A DNA stretch of 64,000 bases from Athripsodes cinereus (GCA_947579605.1 OX388321.1:22001614-22065613); one strand, 5' to 3'; positions 22,743 to 32,070 are shown, numbered from the stretch's first letter. Numbers and translations are program-made. Notes: generated by a model from the sequence alone, not told the origin.

Positions 22743-23644
22743 TGTATTCGAATTGCATAATGATAAAAAAGTCAAATCAAAAGACAAAACAAAATGTATG
22801 GTCATTGGAAGGGATGAAGCGACTGCGAACATTGCCATAAATGGAGTGAGCATCAAACAAGTAAAAGAATTCGTGTACCTACTTGGGCAGCAATGGCCTG
22901 AGTCAATAACACACTTTCACGTCACGTTCCCGCTCCGTTAACGTTCGAGTATAGACGAAGTTGCAAGCAAGTGTCAATTTCGTTGCTAAGATGCACAATA
23001 GTTACGAAAATTAACACTTTGGAGCAAAATCGTCTGCACCCGAACGCTAACGGAGCGGGAACGTGACGCGAAAGTGTGTTATTGACTCAGGACTTAGGAC
23101 GGACGCTCCAAATCAGAAATTGTGAGCAGAATAAACCAGGGACGAATTGCCTTTAACGAAAAATCCAAAATATTGGAATCCCCTAATATAGATTTATGCG
23201 TGAGGAAGAATCTCACTATAGCCTTTGTGTGGAGCATTTTGCTAAATGGGTGCGAGACGTGGACCATCAGCAAGAGTGAAAGCGGACGGTTAGCGGCATT
23301 TGAAATGTGGTGCTATAGACGTATGCTGAAGATTCATTGGTCGGAACACGTCGAAAACGAAGAAGTGTTATCCAGGGTTGGCGAAAAAATGCAACTCCTC
23401 AAAAGAATCTGCCAACAACGAGCTAACTGGATTGGCCACAACATCAGGCACCCAGGACTGCTCATCGCAATCGCAGAGGGTAGGACCGAAGGCACAAATG
23501 GCAGAGGCCGACCGAGAGACGCCTATATGGACCAACTGAAGAGGGACATGAGCTGTGGCTCATACATGGAGTTGAAGAGACAATAGGGAGAAGTGGAAAA
23601 GAAAGTCCAAACTCGTTGCAGACCAATCCAATGGATTGTAACTC

Positions 23645-23672
<28 letters not shown>
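22743..23672 (+). mobile_element. RTE-like LINE 3' part, interrupted by a MITE, ending in (TA)n
   Basis: Two coding blocks of one ORF2: before the insertion SKDKTKCMVIGRDEA and GVSIKQVKEFVYL, after it KSEIVSRINQGRIAFNEKSK, WSILLNGCETWTISKSES, RQQRANWIGHN-like and GRTEGTNGRGRPRDAYMDQL. The stop is at 23584-23586. The 3' UTR holds CAATCCAATGGATTGTAAC and a (TA)n microsatellite (23647-23673), the usual RTE terminus. Reverse transcriptase catalytic motifs lie upstream and are missing. Confidence 0.88.
22897..23091. mobile_element. MITE, 195 bp, inserted in the RTE relic
   Basis: Ends CCTGAGTCAATAACACACTT and, as complement on the right, CCTGAGTCAATAACACACTT are identical over at least 20 bp. The arms continue with CGTCACGTTCCCGCTCCGTT. 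The interior (GACGAAGTTGCAAG, CAATTTCGTTGCTAAGATGC) is also present, diverged, in the MITE at 41116-41299. Its insertion separates the two coding blocks of the RTE. No clear target duplication. Confidence 0.88.
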
Positions 23673-23682
<10 letters not shown>

Positions 23683-23689
23683 TAGGTAT

Positions 23690-23835
23690 ACGAGAAGGTT
23701 CATGATTGAAAGAAATGATGCTCGAAGACGTGACTATCCGTGTATCAAATGGCGAGATTATATTGTTGACCAGATCCTATAGGACGGACTCGTGTTGAAC
23801 AAATTGTAAATATTGATATTGTGATTCATTAGCAA
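23690..23835 (+). mobile_element. RTE-like relic
   Basis: AATGATGCTCGAAGACGTGA, CAGATCCTATAGGACGGACT and CGTGTTGAACAAATTG match the second half of the 11905-12150 relic. Confidence 0.5.
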
Positions 23836-23989
23836 CATTGAAAGACCTAAAAATAAATGAAAAACTTTTTAAAAGAACTCAATTAATGTATACCTAGAAA
23901 CTCAATCAATTTATTCCTTGATGAATATAATTATTTGTAATCAAAGTACAGTACAGAATGAATAAATAAATTATGTGTTCAATCAGCTG

Positions 23990-24050
23990 TCTGCTGAAAA
24001 CGGATTGATTTAAGTTCGAATCCTCTCTGGTTGTAATCATATACATATAA
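23990..24050 (+). repeat. tRNA-like B-box fragment
   Basis: TTAAGTTCGAATCCTCTC resembles a T arm with a B box. No other arm is preserved. Confidence 0.3.
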
Positions 24051-24111
24051 TTATGCCGTGTTTTAATCAATTATTTATATTCACTGTGTCGCTGTTTAGG
24101 TAGTATTTTGT

Positions 24112-24258
24112 TGAAATATCTTTATTTCTCAGATATTTCAGGAGTCCAAGGACTCCTATTTATCCATTTAGGTGAAGATTTTTTAATATTTGGACTCTCT
24201 ATTCTAATACAACTATGCCAGTGTTGGCATCTCCGATCCTACCACGTCAGTGTTTAGG
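24112..24258 (-). repeat. Repeat G, 3' part
   Basis: Complement of GATCGGAGATGCCAACACTG and of the GAAATATCTG...AATAAAG ending. Longer + copies are at 39790-39965 and 45160-45480. Confidence 0.6.
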
Positions 24259-24269
24259 TAGTAGAATTG

Positions 24270-24560
24270 TATATATATAATAAGTTACAATCCATTGGAT
24301 TGGTCTGCAACGAGTTTGGTTTTTCTTCTCCATTCGTCTCTATTCTTAGCCAGTCTTTTCAGCCCTACGTATGAGCCACAGTTCATGTCCCTCTTCAGTT
24401 GGTCCATATACGCATCTCTTGGTCGGCCTCTGCCATTTGTCCCCTCGGTCTTACCCTCAGCGATGGCGATGAGTAGTCCTGGGTGCCTGATGTTGTGGCC
24501 AATCCAGTTAGCTCGTTGTTGGCCGATTCTCTTAAGAAGTTGCCTTTTTTCGCCTACCTT
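24270..24560 (-). mobile_element. RTE-like LINE 3' end, inverted relative to its neighbour
   Basis: On the minus strand it encodes the ANWIGHNIRHPGLLIAIAEG-type C-terminus and ends with the same GTTACAATCCATTGG complement and a short TA run. It is a second, shorter copy of the element at 22743-23672, tail to tail with it about 600 bp away. Confidence 0.85.
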
Positions 24561-24604
24561 TACATTATAAATTCAGAGAAGGGGTTATTATGTTACCTTT
24601 ACTA

Positions 24605-24935
24605 ATTAATACAACGAAGAAGTCTACAACTTGAACGATGAGCAGAACATAGTAAAATGTATCAAAGTTGGAAGACTGAGATGGGCTAGGCACATGGGGA
24701 GAATGAGTGAGGAAAGAGTGCCAAAGAAAATTTTTCATACAAGACCACAAGGTAGACGTAGCGTTGGTAGACCCAAACTCCGTTGGATGGATGGTGTACA
24801 GAGAGATGTGGACGTCATTGACATCAGGGATTTGAAGAGTACATGCCAAGATAGGGGGAGATGTAGGCGAATGTTGGAGAAGGCCAAGGCTCACAACGGG
24901 CTCTAGTGCAACTGATGATGGTGATGATGATACTA
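24605..24935 (+). mobile_element. RTE-like LINE C-terminus
   Basis: One open frame: VGRLRWARHMGRMSEERVPK, then GRRSVGRPKLRWMDGVQRDV, to a stop at 24904-24906. The GATGATGGTGATGATGATAC tail is the microsatellite end. A different RTE subfamily from the VERM type. Confidence 0.85.
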
Positions 24936-24939
24936 ATTA

Positions 24940-25444
24940 ATAGTAACAACTGTTGTTAATGTGAATACACTGGCTGCCCCCCTTGTGATAGATAGATAGA
25001 ATTTTCAATAATGCGTTGATAGATTTGTACGACTACACAAAGGGATTCTTTGTGAAGAATAATATTGTACATAGTTTAAGTTATGCTTTATATTCTAAAT
25101 TATTTATGTTGAAAATTGTCGTCTGCGGACTGCGAGAAGAGAAATATTTACATAAATAGATTTACTGAATGTCGTTATGTCTGTCTTGTCTTTACTGAAT
25201 TCTCTGGAATTAGGTACAAAAGAAAAACAAAATAAATAAGTTTAGTATTTCTTGTGTTTAAAATTGTATTGACAGAGACAAGAATGCATTTCAATATGTA
25301 TATCTTATACTCGAGATGTAGATATTAATTAAGTTCTTTTTATTTATTTATTTATTTATTTCACATCAACAACAAACTACAGACAAAATATATCCATAAA
25401 AACAAACAATGCAAACAAAAAAAATGGTAACAATATATCGCCCT
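24940..25444. other. AT-rich DNA, nothing recognised
   Basis: Ends with a (TTTA)n run at 25338-25362 that may be the tail of a minus-strand LINE. No gene. Confidence 0.4.
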
Positions 25445-25453
25445 ATTTATAAG

Positions 25454-25600
25454 GGGAGCCGGATAATTTACCGACAACAATTTGCCGACGGACAATTCAC
25501 CGACAACAATTCACCGAGAAGACAAATTACCGAGAGGATAATTCACCGACAGGATAATTCATCGACGTACATTTCACCGACAGACAATTTGCCGACAAAT
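25454..25600. repeat. Left inverted arm of the foldback-like element
   Basis: Starts GGGAGCCGGA and then runs through subrepeats with CCGAC or CCGAG cores spaced 10-20 bp, ending GCCGACAAAT. A 72-codon frame through it is a repeat artefact; the right arm gives the same peptide on the other strand. Confidence 0.9.
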
Positions 25601-25649
25601 ACAAAACAATATAAACACGTTTTGTAATGTAGTATTTTATATTCTGCAT

Positions 25650-26213
25650 ATGAGAGGAATGAAGAATTTCAAATGCATTACAAGACCAGGAGCTACTCTA
25701 AAAGATATGTATAAGGATATTGATGTGTACCTAGATTCATGTAGTTATAATGACAACTTGGTTCTTGTTATGGGGAATAAAGAAAGAAGAAATAAGAAGA
25801 AAGAAGCATTACATATGTTAAATTTGATATGTGAAAAAGCTATGGAAAAACAAGTGTCCCTTATTCTAACGACAACCAACTATGTTAATAATAACGAAAA
25901 AAATTTGATGATATATAAGCATAATTGCATGTTATATACTATGTGCAACTTGTATAAGGACCTAAAATTAATTGAAATAAATAACAAACAATTATCATTG
26001 GCGGAACAAATAAAAACTAACTTGCATTCCTCTATGAATGACACCACCACTATAATTAATATTCCACTAATGAACATAGGCGAAGAAATACCTGAAAATA
26101 GTTTCTCCACATTAAATTTAGATAATAGTTTAAATAGACCATCAACTAGTCAGCATCAATCACAGACTCCTGATAATAGAATTATATTGAATTTTCCAAG
26201 TCACCGACAATGA
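25650..26213 (+). CDS. LINE ORF1, 5'-truncated C-terminal part
   Basis: 187 codons from the first ATG. The N-terminal half (RPGATLKDMYKDIDVYL, then NDNLVLVMGNKERRNKKKEA) resembles the middle of SGNH-hydrolase-like ORF1 proteins of CR1-type LINEs, where a Gly-Ala turn is followed by a VLVMG strand. The C-terminal third is a polar S/T/N/Q-rich tail. The frame is open upstream through 25596 with no start, so the preserved ATG is probably internal to the original protein. It ends CAATGA, its stop overlapping the ORF2 start by ATGA. In LINEs such overlaps allow translation by termination and re-initiation. The SGNH identity is tentative. Confidence 0.6.
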   Translation: MRGMKNFKCITRPGATLKDMYKDIDVYLDSCSYNDNLVLVMGNKERRNKKKEALHMLNLICEKAMEKQVSLILTTTNYVNNNEKNLMIYKHNCMLYTMCNLYKDLKLIEINNKQLSLAEQIKTNLHSSMNDTTTIINIPLMNIGEEIPENSFSTLNLDNSLNRPSTSQHQSQTPDNRIILNFPSHRQ

Positions 26214-29200
26214 TGTATACAAATGCAAACAGCATTAGAAATAACTGTAATAATTTTGAAACTAGATATAAAAAGAAAAAAATAGCTGCTTTAACACATA
26301 TGAAGGAAACTCAAGTGGTGACGTCATCATCTTCATCAGAGAATAGTGCAACCGTGTTCTGTGTCGCTCATCAGAATGCTCAAGGCCTTCGAGGGAAATT
26401 ACATGAACTCTCTACTTCCCCAGTATTGAGCCAGGCAGATGTGCTGTGCTTCACGGAGACGTGGCTTTGTGAGATGGAGGCGGTTACATATAGTGTTTTG
26501 CATTTTAATATTATTAGTAAATTTTGTAGGGATAAAACAATTAGAGGGGGTTCTCTTATAATGATTAATAAAAAACATAAATCAAAAGAAAGAATTGATA
26601 TAGTAAAACTATCTATGGAAAAACATTGCGAAATAAGTTGTGTAGAAATTAATAACAAAATTATTCTATCCGTATACCGACCTCCCTCTGGTTGTCATAC
26701 TGTCTTTTTAAATACCATGGAGAATGCCCTCAATCAAGCAACTCATAAAAATAATAAAGAAATTATTGTATGTGGAGATTTTAACATTGATCTATACAAG
26801 CCCTCCAAAGAAAACGACTCCTTTATTGATTTTATGAACTCGTTTTTATTGACACGTAGCATCTTTGATGCTACACGAATTACAAATAAGTCAGCATCAT
26901 GTATAGACAATATTTTTACTAATACCGATATAATTGAAACAAACATTGTGGACTTAGTTAGATCTGACCATAATGGGCAGTTAATTAAATTTAGAACAGA
27001 ATCTGTATCAACGCACACCAATAATAAAAATAAATATATTAGTAAAAGAGTATATCATAAAGATAAAGTAGAAGAATTTAAAGATTTGATATCATTTACA
27101 TTGAGTGACTCTGATTTCTTAAACTGTGACATAAATAAACAATTTGAAATTTTCTTTAATGATGTTGTGTTGACAATCAATAACGTTTTCCCAATTAAAA
27201 GATTAAATTGTAAATCTAGCATGTCATTTGTAGATTGGGCAACTCCTGGTATAAGGGTATCTAGAAAAACATTATTTGATTTGTATGAAAGAAAAAAAAA
27301 TGACGACTTTGATGAGATCAAAAAATTCACTAGGACTTACAGTGCAGTGTTTAAGCGGGTCTGTAATGAAGCAAAACATAAATTCTTTGCCAATAAAATT
27401 AAAAAATCAAAAAATCCTATTAAAGCGACATGGGATATTATTAAAAATGAGACTGGTAGAACCCGTAATGTTGACAATGAACGTCATACAACAAATCATA
27501 TGAATGAAAAAGTTTTAGAAAAAGCAAACTCCTTTAATAACTATTTTGTGAATGTAGCGTCATCCTTAGTCAATAATCTTTCTATTCAAAATGCTTTAAA
27601 ATATTTGTCACCTTCTTGCAAATCAAAAAATGTATTTAAATTTAAAAAAGTTTCCCAGGCAGATATATTGAGAATATGTAAAAAACTTAAAAATAAGAAA
27701 ACAAATGATCTGTGGCACATGTCAACGTGCCTTTTGAAGCTGATAGTTGATGGCATTGCACAATCTGTTGCAACAATAATCAACATTTGTCTTGAACAAG
27801 GAGTTTTCCCAGATAAACTAAAAATAGCTAGGATCATTCCTATATTTAAAAAAGGTGACAAAGATGATCCTGGGAATTATAGACCCATTTCGATACTGCC
27901 TGTATTAAGCAAAATTTTTGAGTCGGTGGTCGCTGAGCAGCTTACCCAGTACATAACCCAGAACGGTATATTACATCCACAACAGTTTGGCTTTCAGAAG
28001 GGAAAAAATACCTCTGACAGTATAGCTTCCCTTGTCAAAACTATCTTGGAAGCCATGGACCAAAAACGAGACACTTATGGTGTGTTTTGTGATCTTTCAA
28101 AAGCCTTCGACTGTGTGGACTATGACATTCTTATACAAAAATTAGAATACTATGGTATTACTAACAAAGAAATTGTTTTTTTCCGATCATACTTAGAAAA
28201 TCGTCAACAAGTGACCGAAATGGGTAGTGTCCGATCGCAAACATCAGTGGTAAAACGTGGCGTTCCACAAGGTTCTATACTTGGTCCTATTTTGTTTTTA
28301 ATTTATATGAATGATCTACCAACAGCTATACCAAGGGATCAAACAGTAATAATGTTCGCTGACGATACATCTCTCTTAATTAGGGATGATAAATCTAAAG
28401 AAAAAGTTGTAGAAAATGTTCACATGGTGTTAGATCGCATGGGTGAGTGGTTCAGTGCCAACGGTCTCGTTCTTAATGTGACGAAAACAAATACCGTTCA
28501 TTTCTCTCTGAGAAAGAATACAAATGCTGACCCAGTGATAGCGTCACTGTGTGAGCAAGGGTTGCAGACAACTAGGGAGGCAAAATTCCTAGGTGTGACA
28601 ATAGATGAAAAATTGCAATGGTCAGCACATATTGAATGTATTTCTAAAAAATTGTGCTCTGCAATCTACGCCATTAGAAAAACTAAAGAAGTTTGTGGAT
28701 TTGACGCAGCCAAATTTGTTTACTTTGCGTATTTTCATAGTATCATGTCCTATGGAGTATTGTTCTGGGGAAGGGGAGCTGACTGGAATAGAGTATTTAT
28801 ATTACAAAAAAGGGCAGTACGAGAACTAATGAATATAAAACCCAGAGATACATGTAAGATTGCCTTCAGTGAACTGGGAGTACTTACATTACCAAGTTTA
28901 TACATATATGAGTGCCTACTTTATTCCTATAAGAACATATCTAATACGCCCCTGAACTTAGACTATCACAATTACAATACTCGTTGTAAACGAGATGTAA
29001 GACCCCTAGAACATAGATTGGCTAAAGTTTCAAAAAGCTTTATTTGTCTTAGCATAAGTTTATATAATAAATTGCCCAGTAATGTTAAGGCACTCAATTA
29101 TGTAGAATATCAGAGAGAAGTGAAAAGGTATCTTGTTGGAAAAGCTTTTTACAATATCGACGAAATGCTAAATGGGACTGTTCAGCCTAATTGGCATTGA
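26210..29200 (+). CDS. LINE ORF2: AP-type endonuclease and reverse transcriptase, uninterrupted
   Basis: 996 codons without a stop. Endonuclease (about residues 50-262): HQNAQGL (N55), FTETWL (E83), SVYRPPSG, GDFNID (D190, N192), CIDNIF and SDHN (D253, H254) are all present. Reverse transcriptase (about 540-800): IIPIFKKGDKDDPGNYRPIS, GFQKG, CDLSKAFDCVD (D628), RGVPQGSILGPILF, FADDT (718-719), NVTKTNTVHF and FLGVTIDEKLQW. The C-terminus has FHSIMSYGVLFWG and LQKRAVREL, the CR1/Jockey-group style. The first residues (YTNANSIRNN) look like a second endonuclease start motif. All catalytic residues I can check are intact, so it may be recently active, though no 5' UTR remains. Confidence 0.92.
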   Translation: MMYTNANSIRNNCNNFETRYKKKKIAALTHMKETQVVTSSSSSENSATVFCVAHQNAQGLRGKLHELSTSPVLSQADVLCFTETWLCEMEAVTYSVLHFNIISKFCRDKTIRGGSLIMINKKHKSKERIDIVKLSMEKHCEISCVEINNKIILSVYRPPSGCHTVFLNTMENALNQATHKNNKEIIVCGDFNIDLYKPSKENDSFIDFMNSFLLTRSIFDATRITNKSASCIDNIFTNTDIIETNIVDLVRSDHNGQLIKFRTESVSTHTNNKNKYISKRVYHKDKVEEFKDLISFTLSDSDFLNCDINKQFEIFFNDVVLTINNVFPIKRLNCKSSMSFVDWATPGIRVSRKTLFDLYERKKNDDFDEIKKFTRTYSAVFKRVCNEAKHKFFANKIKKSKNPIKATWDIIKNETGRTRNVDNERHTTNHMNEKVLEKANSFNNYFVNVASSLVNNLSIQNALKYLSPSCKSKNVFKFKKVSQADILRICKKLKNKKTNDLWHMSTCLLKLIVDGIAQSVATIINICLEQGVFPDKLKIARIIPIFKKGDKDDPGNYRPISILPVLSKIFESVVAEQLTQYITQNGILHPQQFGFQKGKNTSDSIASLVKTILEAMDQKRDTYGVFCDLSKAFDCVDYDILIQKLEYYGITNKEIVFFRSYLENRQQVTEMGSVRSQTSVVKRGVPQGSILGPILFLIYMNDLPTAIPRDQTVIMFADDTSLLIRDDKSKEKVVENVHMVLDRMGEWFSANGLVLNVTKTNTVHFSLRKNTNADPVIASLCEQGLQTTREAKFLGVTIDEKLQWSAHIECISKKLCSAIYAIRKTKEVCGFDAAKFVYFAYFHSIMSYGVLFWGRGADWNRVFILQKRAVRELMNIKPRDTCKIAFSELGVLTLPSLYIYECLLYSYKNISNTPLNLDYHNYNTRCKRDVRPLEHRLAKVSKSFICLSISLYNKLPSNVKALNYVEYQREVKRYLVGKAFYNIDEMLNGTVQPNWH

Positions 29201-29565
29201 TTCAATTCATTTATTTATTTATAATTATTACAATTTATTTTTTACATATACTGACGAGAAGTTATTTTGGGCCTTTTACACTCGAAAAACTTTGATTCAA
29301 TGAAATTTCTTTATTTATTTGTTTATTGTATTGTTGTAATTTGATTATTTTGTCATTTGTAAAACAAAAATTATATAATTGCCTGACGATTCCAAGTGCC
29401 AAATCAATGGCCTACGGATGATAAGAAAGAATAAAGAATAAAAGAATAAAGAATAAAGAATATTGTTTATGTATTTGTGTAACAAAATATTTAAACAACC
29501 ACTACAAGAAACAATCTGTCTTTTTTTAAAAAAAGAACTTCCGACCACGCCAGAATTTTATTCGC

Positions 29566-29712
29566 ATTTGTCGGCAAATTGTCTGTCGGTGAAATGTACG
29601 TCGATGAATTATCCTGTCGGTGAATTATCCTCTCGGTAATTTGTTCTCTCGGTGAATTGTTGTCGGTGAATTGTCCGTCGGCAAATTGTTGTCGGTGAAT
29701 TTTCCTAGACCC
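29566..29712. repeat. Right inverted arm of the foldback-like element
   Basis: Complement of the left arm; tip reads GGGTCTAGGA on the minus strand. Inside it, 29480-29565 has no counterpart next to the left arm, so about 85 bp were probably lost there between ACAAAT words. Confidence 0.9.
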
Positions 29713-29721
29713 ATTTATAAG

Positions 29722-30147
29722 TGCACACAAATTAAAAATTCATATTACATAAGTTTGAAGCCCATAAGGTTGTCAGATTTAAATAAAAGAATAGTAAAAT
29801 GATAAAAAAGCTACCACACTAGATAATAAAAAAAATATAAAGAAGAATAACGGTCATCTGTTCTTACAATAGGAATAATTAGTCGGTATATTTTTATAAA
29901 CAATCCAGATTAACTGTCATTCACTACATTAACCTAACTTACCTACCTTTTAGTTTTCTTTTTTTTATCTTATTATTTTCACCTTTCAATGCCTGTCTGA
30001 AGAACAATGCCATCCACTCGGAGGGATTCTGCGTTAATCGAGTTACTAGTTAATTCTTACCTAGACATTCCTAGTGCTCTTGCGTTATTCTCATAGGAAA
30101 TTTGGGCTGTCAAGGAGGGTAGTCTAGGTAAAGACACATTTTTGTCA
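29722..30147. other. AT-rich DNA, nothing recognised
   Basis: No frame, repeat or motif that I can name. Confidence 0.4.
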
Positions 30148-30502
30148 CCTGAGAATAAGAGGGTTCCAAGTAACAAAATTTGTTTTTTGTGTTTTTTTCG
30201 TGAAAATCGTTCCAACTAACCTGCTCTTTAATACTTAACATAAAAAACACTGTGAACCGGCATAATTTTTATTTTACGAAGATAATTAAGTTCCATCTGA
30301 TTTTCAATATGTCAAAAAAACACTATTTAATTAAATTATTTAAACATTTTTTTTCTAACAAAATAAAAGGTATTTCCAACATTGATTTCAATTTCAAAAA
30401 TCACTAGAATGTATTAACTCATTGAAAAAATATTCTATGAAACTTCAATCCCATTTTTCTCTGATTTTTGTTTTTGTTAGATGGAACCTTCTTATTCTCA
30501 GG
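30148..30502. mobile_element. Palindromic MITE, 355 bp
   Basis: Left CCTGAGAATAAGAGGGTTCC and right complement CCTGAGAATAAGAAGGTTCC match at 19 of 20, then AAGTAACAAAA against ATCTAACAAAA. The interior is AT-rich and non-coding. No target duplication visible. Confidence 0.75.
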
Positions 30503-30635
30503 AAACGATAATATTAAACGAGTCACACAAAATTTAAATTGCAAGTTTCGAAAAATACAGAATTAGTATAAATAATTACTGACTGGGGGACTAAATAATG
30601 TGAGCGACGACGTAATACTAATGTGACGACCACAT

Positions 30636-30812
30636 TTTTTTTTTTTTTTGTTATAAACCCAAATACAACCTTATACACCTTTCACAGTAAGCTACTAAAA
30701 GTTTGTGTCGTGAAAGGGGAGTTTGCCGGCACCTGGTATCGAACCCCGGACCCCTTGTTCACGAGGCCGAGACTCTACCTCCAAACTACGGACGAACTCG
30801 TGCGACGAAGTT
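30636..30812 (-). mobile_element. tRNA-derived SINE, family A, with poly(A) tail
   Basis: Head near 30800 (AGTTTGGAGGTAGAGTCTCG on the minus strand), B box GGTTCGATACC (complement at 30735-30745), body to GGGTTTATAAC and a 15-base poly(A) tail (T run, 30634-30648). Confidence 0.85.
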
Positions 30813-31274
30813 TGTGCGACCATAAAACCACTTAGGTGACAGTGTAGTAGCATATACCTAAAACTGGCTTTATTTTGTTTGAGATGACGTAAGTATTTAT
30901 AAAACCAAAAATATTGTGAAAATAAAGGTGGTCGGCACTGGATTGTATTTTCGATTAGAAGATCACGAGTCCAAATCCCGCTGCTAACTTACTACACATT
31001 CGTCATACAAGCATACAGTTTTATATAAAGATGCATATTCGTTTATAAATAAAAGCAAATTATAAAAAAAAACAATCGAAAAGAGCATATATGTACAAAA
31101 TTTAAAAATAAAAACCGAATTTACATATAAATTGTCTTGATATTTGAGTCAATCATTCGATAATGTCATGTAGTCGCTAAGTAAGTATTTTTCGTCGCTT
31201 ATTTAGCATTATTAGTCGCTCACCTATGTACTGTGACTTGTCCCCATTTTTTGATTTTTTTTAATAATATTTAA
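30813..31274. other. AT-rich DNA with a faint tRNA-like fragment at 30930-30995
   Basis: AGATCACGAGTCCAAATCCC suggests an old T arm; the rest is unassigned. Confidence 0.3.
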
Positions 31275-31430
31275 CATGTATGACAATTCTCACATATCGG
31301 GCTAGTCCCAAATTAAGATAAAATAATCTTGTTTTACATGTATCAACGAGACGATACATAAATGAATATACCTACAAGACACCAAACACACAAGTGTATC
31401 CGTTGTACACAGACCCAGGACAATTATTAG
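31275..31430 (-). mobile_element. SINE family B, body only
   Basis: CACATATCGGGCTAGTCCCA, CGAGACGATACATAAATG and ACAGACCCAGGACAATTATT match the body of the 4030-4305 SINE. The tRNA head is missing. Confidence 0.6.
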
Positions 31431-31774
31431 AAAAATGTTAGTCGCTAAATTGTTTTTTTTCAGTTTAGAGTCAGTTCATTGTTAGTCGGCCATTTGTTTT
31501 TTCTGTCGCCCGTTTAAATATTTCCCATGACAAAGCTTGTAAGAAACATTTAGACTAAATATAAATTTAATTTTCATGTAGGTTTGTAAAACCATGTGAC
31601 TTTACACTTTGTAGTAATTAATTTTTTCGTAGTATTGTCGTATGAATCATGTGGGAAAAATTATATTAAATGATTATTATATAAACATCCTAATCATAGT
31701 AGGTTAGTCATATTTGAATCAGAGCTAAAACATTTTTATAACTAGAGTTAAACCCGACATACCTACCTAGTTCG

Positions 31775-31970
31775 AGAAATTTCAAAAATGTTACGTGCGA
31801 AAAAAATTTTCGATGTTCTGTTAAAGTTGGCAGGTGTTGAAAAAAATAATGATATTTCACAAAGACGCATATTAAATTCTGCGATGAGATTTTCCACTCA
31901 TACTGAGAAAGGGCAGCTTGCAAACTAATTATATGCAGCTGGTTTCCTGGCTACCCCACTTGTGGGATAT
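31775..31970 (+). repeat. Repeat A copy, cut at its 3' end
   Basis: GTTGGCAGGTGTTGAAAAAA, TCTGCGATGAGATTTTCCAC, GGCTACCCCACTTGTGGGAT. The usual GCCGTGATGG end is replaced by the Penelope-like element that starts at about 31981. Confidence 0.65.
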
Positions 31971-32038
31971 GTAAACTATATTTAAAATGATTTTAAAACA
32001 CTGTATAATTTCCAAATTAAATTTATTCACCTCAAACG

Positions 32039-32070
32039 TTTTCGCCAAGGCTTCTACTTGGCATCATCAG
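32039..32070 (-). ncRNA. Hammerhead-ribozyme-like motif, left arm
   Basis: On the minus strand CTGATGA (32070-32064) is followed by the stem GCCAAG-TAGAAG-CTTGGC and then GAAAA. This is the conserved core order of a hammerhead: CUGAUGA, stem II, GAAA. It has one more A than the right-arm copy. Stem I, stem III and the cleavage site were not resolved. Confidence 0.55.

Larger units (their letters stand above)
25601..29461 (+). mobile_element. Non-LTR retrotransposon (CR1/Jockey group) inside the foldback element
   Basis: Two coding frames, 5'-truncated ORF1 and full ORF2, followed by a 260-bp 3' UTR with CAAGTGCCAAATCAATGG and CCTACGGATGATAAG and a tail of AAGAATA units (29423-29461). A matching 3' UTR end is at 45465-45520. 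ORF1's frame runs open back into the left arm without a start, so the insertion is truncated within ORF1. No LINE target duplication is evident; ACAAATAC...AACAATAT lies just inside the left arm and, inverted, right after the LINE tail (29461-29479), suggesting the palindrome continues on both sides of the LINE. Confidence 0.85.
25445..29721. mobile_element. Foldback-like transposon with 9-bp TSD, enclosing a LINE
   Basis: ATTTATAAG occurs immediately outside both ends (25445-25453 and 29713-29721), an exact 9-bp duplication. The element (25454-29712, 4259 bp) has 147-bp inverted termini, 25454-25600 and 29566-29712, differing at about a dozen positions, most of them in the outer 20. Each arm is made of 10-15-bp subrepeats of the type AATTCACCGACA and AATTTGCCGACG. 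Nine-base duplications, GGG at both tips and repeat-built inverted termini fit Foldback or Mutator-like elements. No transposase of its own is visible. The space between the arms is taken by a non-LTR retrotransposon. Confidence 0.85.

Noticed and set aside
25409..25627. Frame with FADGQFTDNN and ISPTDNLPTN and its twin on the minus strand at 29491-29730.
   Set aside because: Both are readings through the inverted arms of the foldback-like element.
25454..29712. CRISPR-like array reading of the CCGAC subrepeats.
   Set aside because: The repeats are irregular and short, arranged as inverted termini with a target duplication, in eukaryotic DNA.
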